A stretch of 64,000 nucleotides of DNA, taken from positions 47,976 through 111,975 of the forward strand of contig JAGXAR010000003.1 in the NCBI GenBank assembly GCA_018971525.1, given 5' to 3'. Under the pieces are notes generated by a model. It saw nothing but the letters and a program-made list of their open reading frames with translations, was not told where the DNA came from and did no database searches. Positions 61,162-64,000 of this stretch are shown one piece after another (position 1 is the first letter of the stretch; the number at the start of each line of letters is the position of its first letter). The translations under genes and the position numbers were made by a program. This DNA is from Nitrospirota bacterium. GTDB lineage: Bacteria; Nitrospirota; Nitrospiria; Nitrospirales; Nitrospiraceae.

Positions 61162-61207
61162 ACCATACGCCAGATCGATAGCAATAAACATGATCTATGT
61201 CATGTTT
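61162..61207 (-). promoter_or_regulatory. nirK promoter with Crp/Fnr-type operator
   Basis: AAACATGA-N6-TCATGTTT (61186-61207) is a perfect 22-bp palindrome containing TGA-N6-TCA, the spacing used by Crp/Fnr-family proteins. On the minus strand TATGGT (61162-61167) lies where a -10 would be if the operator were centred near -41.5, the class II activator position. The leader to the nirK ATG would be about 95 nt. Confidence 0.65.
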
Positions 61208-61240
61208 GTGATTTTTCCTGGTCGCGGGAGAGAGCAGGAA

Positions 61241-61972
61241 TTATGAAGCGGAGGCAAGGGTCTTCAACCCGGGCAGGTCGCGAATCACCAGGCGGTTGGC
61301 CGTGCCAGAGACCAACCGGTCCCGCTTGAATCGGCTCATGATCCGAATGGCCGTTTCCGTCGTGATCCCGACCATGTTGGCCATATCTTGCCTGGTGAGA
61401 CGAATCGTGAGGCGAATCCCGTTCGGATCTTTGATCCCGTTGCGGGTTGCGAGGTCAACCAGCAGTGATGCGAGCCTTTGATCGGCACGGTCGAGCGCCA
61501 GGTCCTTGGTCTTCTCCTGGGCTTCATTCAAACGGTTGCCCAGGTATTTAATTACCTCGATCGCCGCGGCCGGATTCCGTTGCAGCATCTCGAAATAGGC
61601 TTTTTTCCTCATCCGGAGGATGCTGACGTCTCCCATCGGCTGGGCCGATCCGGGATGCGAGGCGCCATCGAACGCGGCGGCGTCGCAACAGAAGAGATCT
61701 CCCGGCATCAGCATCTTCAGCGTGCATTCCTTTCCCTCCGGCGTGGACTTCACGCACTTCACGGTTCCTTCCTTGACGATATGGAAATATTCGGTGGGAT
61801 CGCCTTCGCGAAAGATGTAGTCGTGCTTGCTGTAATGGGCTTCGGTCAGTTCCTGAAGCATGCGTTGGCGAGCCGACGCAGAGAGAATGTTCAGGAGGGG
61901 AATGCGGTCCAGCCCCTGAGGAAGGACGGAGCTGGACGGCTTACTTGGTGATTTGCTTGGCCGCTTCGACAA
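61241..61972 (-). CDS. Crp/Fnr family transcriptional regulator
   Basis: The protein has a cyclic-nucleotide-binding-type beta roll (HDYIFREGDPTEYFHIVKEG, MLMPGDLFCCDAAAFDG) and a C-terminal winged helix with LTRQDMANMVGITTETAIRI. There is no N-terminal Fe-S cysteine cluster as in FNR, only the CC pair in the roll. The frame opens at 62047 inside the transketolase gene; I chose TTG 61972 because it limits the overlap to 32 bp, but the start is uncertain. It probably binds the palindrome in front of nirK; NO, redox or cyclic nucleotide are possible signals. Confidence 0.88.
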   Translation of the reverse strand: MSKRPSKSPSKPSSSVLPQGLDRIPLLNILSASARQRMLQELTEAHYSKHDYIFREGDPTEYFHIVKEGTVKCVKSTPEGKECTLKMLMPGDLFCCDAAAFDGASHPGSAQPMGDVSILRMRKKAYFEMLQRNPAAAIEVIKYLGNRLNEAQEKTKDLALDRADQRLASLLVDLATRNGIKDPNGIRLTIRLTRQDMANMVGITTETAIRIMSRFKRDRLVSGTANRLVIRDLPGLKTLASAS

Positions 61973-63806
61973 TCGATCGTGCTCCGATGCCAAAATGGTC
62001 CACGAGTTCGTCCGGCTTCCCGCTGTGCGGAATAGTCCGAACCGCAAGTTTATGGACTTTCATGCCTTCCGTTCCGATCGCACTGAGGACGGCGTCGCCC
62101 AGCCCTCCGTGGGCGTAGTGGTCCTCCACGGTGAGGAGGCGATTCTTGGTGGCTCTGGCACTGTCGAGCAAGGTCGTGCGGTCGATCGGCGCGATACTGT
62201 ACAGGTCGATCACTCGTACGGAAATCCCCGCCGTCTTGAGCTGATCGTAGGCTTTGAGTGCTTCGAAGAGCGTCACGCCTGCTGCCACGATCGTGAGGAC
62301 GTCTGAAGCGCTCTGGCGAAGGACTTTGGAGCCGCCGATCTGAAAGCGCTCGTCGGGTCCATAGATGACCGGTGATTTGGGCCGGCCGGCGCGCAGGTAC
62401 ACCATCCCTTTGTGAGAGGCCGCGGCTTCGACCAGTCGATAGGTACAGGTGGCGTCGGAGGGATAGAGCACGACGACGCCTGGTTGTGTCGCCATCATGG
62501 CGATATCTTCAAGCCCCATTTGAGATGGACCGTCTTCTCCAATGCTCACGCCGACGTGAGTGCCCACCAGCTTGATGTTCGACTGGCTGATGGCCGCCAT
62601 GCGGATGAAGTCGTAGGCCCGGGTAAAGAAGGCGGCAAATGTGGCGACAAAGGGAATCTTCCCGCAGGCCGCGAGCCCGGCTGCCGCACCGAGCATATTT
62701 TGCTCGGCGATGAAATTCTCGAAAAAGCGATCGGGGAACTTCTTGCCGAATTTGTCTGTGTAGGTGGAATTCTTAACATCGGCGTCGAGTCCGACGACGA
62801 GAGGATTGACGTCACCCAGTGCGGCCAGAGCGGCACCGAAGGCTTCACGGGTTGCGACCGAGTCGCCGAGCTTGTAGGGGGGCGTCGGCAAGGATCCGAT
62901 CGACGCCTGTGCGGATGGAGAGGCGGATGGTTTCGGAATCTGAATCTGCATCTGGCCCGGCTTGAGTTGCGCCGTCAGTTCGTCGATCGCCTTTTGGGTT
63001 TCTTCGCCCTTCTTCAAGGGTTTGCCGTGCCACTCTGGGTGGTTTTCCATAACGGCAATGCCCCGGCCCTTGAAGGTCTTGGCTAACAACACGGTCGGTT
63101 TTCCCGTGGTCCGTGATGCCTCATCGAAGGCAGTGAGCAGGGCCGAGAGATTGTGTCCGTCCACGACGATCGCGTGCCAGCCGAAGCCGGCCCACCGCGA
63201 GCGGTAGCTCTCCATATCGTGTTGCAACATCGTGGGATCGCTTTGGCCGAGCCGGTTGACATCGATAATGGCACAGAGGTTGTCGAGCCGATGATGGCGT
63301 GCCACGTCGGCTGCTTCCCACACCGATCCTTCGACGGATTCTCCATCCCCCAGAAGGACGTAGGTTCGATAGCTTGTCTTATCGACGGATTTTGCGTTGA
63401 GAGCGAGGCCTACACCCACGGGAAGTCCTTGTCCGAGTGAGCCGGTGGCCATATCGACAAAGGACAAGCGAGGAGTCGGATGTCCTTCTAGATCAGAGGT
63501 CAACGTCCGTAACTTGAGCAGGTCGCTTTTGGGGAACAGTCCTGCCTCGGCCCAGGCGGCATAGAGGAGGGGAGCCGCGTGGCCTTTTGAGAGGACGAAG
63601 CGATCGCTGTTGGGCGCTTTGGGGTTCTTCGGGTCATAGCGCATCACCGAAAAAAAAAGCGCTGCGACAATATCGGCGGCCGAGCAGCAACTGGAGGGAT
63701 GGCCGCTCCCTGCCTCGGTGGTTGCCCGCACACTCTCGATCCGGAGCTGGGTGGCCTTGTTGTGTAATTCGGTGAGTAATTCAGGCAAAGTCGCTGAACT
63801 GGCCAT
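61941..63806 (-). CDS. tkt: Transketolase
   Basis: A 621-residue single-chain transketolase from ATG 63806 (AAAGGAG box); the frame extends to 63902 without a start signal. It has TTEAGSGHPSSCCSAADIVA, SKGHAAPLLYAAWAE, the TPP motif GDGESVEGSVWEAADVARHH...DVN, EDGPSQMGLEDIAMM and a C-terminal domain with LLTVEDHYAHGGLGDA. It moves two-carbon units in the pentose phosphate and carbon-fixation networks. The regulator gene follows and overlaps its 3' end. Length matches the short bacterial/archaeal-like class. Confidence 0.94.
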   Translation of the reverse strand: MASSATLPELLTELHNKATQLRIESVRATTEAGSGHPSSCCSAADIVAALFFSVMRYDPKNPKAPNSDRFVLSKGHAAPLLYAAWAEAGLFPKSDLLKLRTLTSDLEGHPTPRLSFVDMATGSLGQGLPVGVGLALNAKSVDKTSYRTYVLLGDGESVEGSVWEAADVARHHRLDNLCAIIDVNRLGQSDPTMLQHDMESYRSRWAGFGWHAIVVDGHNLSALLTAFDEASRTTGKPTVLLAKTFKGRGIAVMENHPEWHGKPLKKGEETQKAIDELTAQLKPGQMQIQIPKPSASPSAQASIGSLPTPPYKLGDSVATREAFGAALAALGDVNPLVVGLDADVKNSTYTDKFGKKFPDRFFENFIAEQNMLGAAAGLAACGKIPFVATFAAFFTRAYDFIRMAAISQSNIKLVGTHVGVSIGEDGPSQMGLEDIAMMATQPGVVVLYPSDATCTYRLVEAAASHKGMVYLRAGRPKSPVIYGPDERFQIGGSKVLRQSASDVLTIVAAGVTLFEALKAYDQLKTAGISVRVIDLYSIAPIDRTTLLDSARATKNRLLTVEDHYAHGGLGDAVLSAIGTEGMKVHKLAVRTIPHSGKPDELVDHFGIGARSIVEAAKQITK

Positions 63807-63969
63807 CGAAACTCCTTTCAGGATGTAATGCCAAGGATGCCGACAGCCTCTTGTGCATTGGTAAGAGATCGCCAGCAACGCGGCGGGGCTTGAGGCTAAC
63901 AAAATGATATGGTGGAGTCAATGAAAGGATCCGTGCAGACGGATCGACCGTGACACGGTCCGGTCACGT

Positions 63970-64000
63970 CATCGGGTGCGCTATCCAAGCGCACCCGATG
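63970..64000. terminator. Perfect hairpin at the window edge
   Basis: CATCGGGTGCGC-N7-GCGCACCCGATG is a 12-bp perfect stem ending at the last base of the window. Any T-run lies outside, so it could be the terminator of a gene to the right reading leftward or rightward. It is separated from the transketolase start by about 160 bp in which no gene is seen. Confidence 0.55.

Overview
The window is GC-rich bacterial DNA that looks like a chromosomal segment of a Nitrospira-type nitrite oxidiser (inference). The support is a short copper nitrite reductase NirK next to a Crp/Fnr regulator, tandem phosphate-selective-type porins, small DUF2934 and zinc-finger proteins, and short inverted-repeat elements of a kind I remember from Nitrospira genomes. 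No rRNA, tRNA or CRISPR array was seen.

Layout. (1) 0-2.4 kb: a two-component pair, a PAS histidine kinase (cut by the window start) and a NarL-type regulator. (2) 2.4-7.3 kb: a tandemly duplicated module. Each copy has the same 75-bp palindrome-bearing leader, small zinc-finger proteins, a mannose-1-phosphate guanylyltransferase-like enzyme and a DUF2934 protein; the last gene of copy 2 carries a stop codon. Related winged-helix and zinc-ribbon proteins recur at 48-50 kb. This is the best candidate here for an undescribed system. (3) 8.8-32.1 kb: an unbroken minus-strand run of 21 genes. It covers a tyrosine/homogentisate branch (VOC dioxygenase, homogentisate dioxygenase, FAH), a PRTase-like protein, a branched-chain-type 2-oxoacid dehydrogenase (E1a, E1b, E2), thiolase and hydroxyacyl-CoA dehydrogenase, split methylmalonyl-CoA mutase with MeaB, an SCP2-thiolase/DUF35 pair, enoyl-CoA hydratase, the methylcitrate enzymes PrpD/PrpB/PrpC, an acyl-CoA ligase and an acyl-CoA dehydrogenase fused to an extra domain. 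(4) 32.3-47 kb: a divergent arm with a haem-oxygenase-like diiron protein, a HTH regulator co-translated with a tryptophanase-like lyase, a second beta-oxidation set, a FAD oxidase, a patatin and a glycerophosphodiesterase. Two decayed paralogues (acyl-CoA ligase and acyl-CoA dehydrogenase) bracket the regulator-lyase pair.

(5) 47-52 kb is a decay zone: an IS630-type transposase remnant, a HAF-repeat fragment, a small secreted protein with a frameshift at a G8 run, a frameshifted unknown gene and a broken acetate-transporter-like gene, among small regulators and a receiver-only response regulator. (6) 51-58 kb encodes envelope proteins: a Tll0287-type haem protein, two small exported proteins and three tandem porins with a duplication scar. 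(7) 58-64 kb: a broken O-methyltransferase, a periplasmic metal-binding-like protein, nirK, a Crp/Fnr regulator with a matching operator in front of nirK, and a transketolase.

Together the catabolic genes would let a mainly chemolithoautotrophic cell use aromatic and branched-chain amino acids, odd-chain fatty acids and propionate, feeding acetyl-CoA, pyruvate, fumarate and succinate into central metabolism. Not found in the window: lipoamide dehydrogenase, propionyl-CoA carboxylase, methylmalonyl-CoA epimerase, maleylacetoacetate isomerase and an aromatic aminotransferase.
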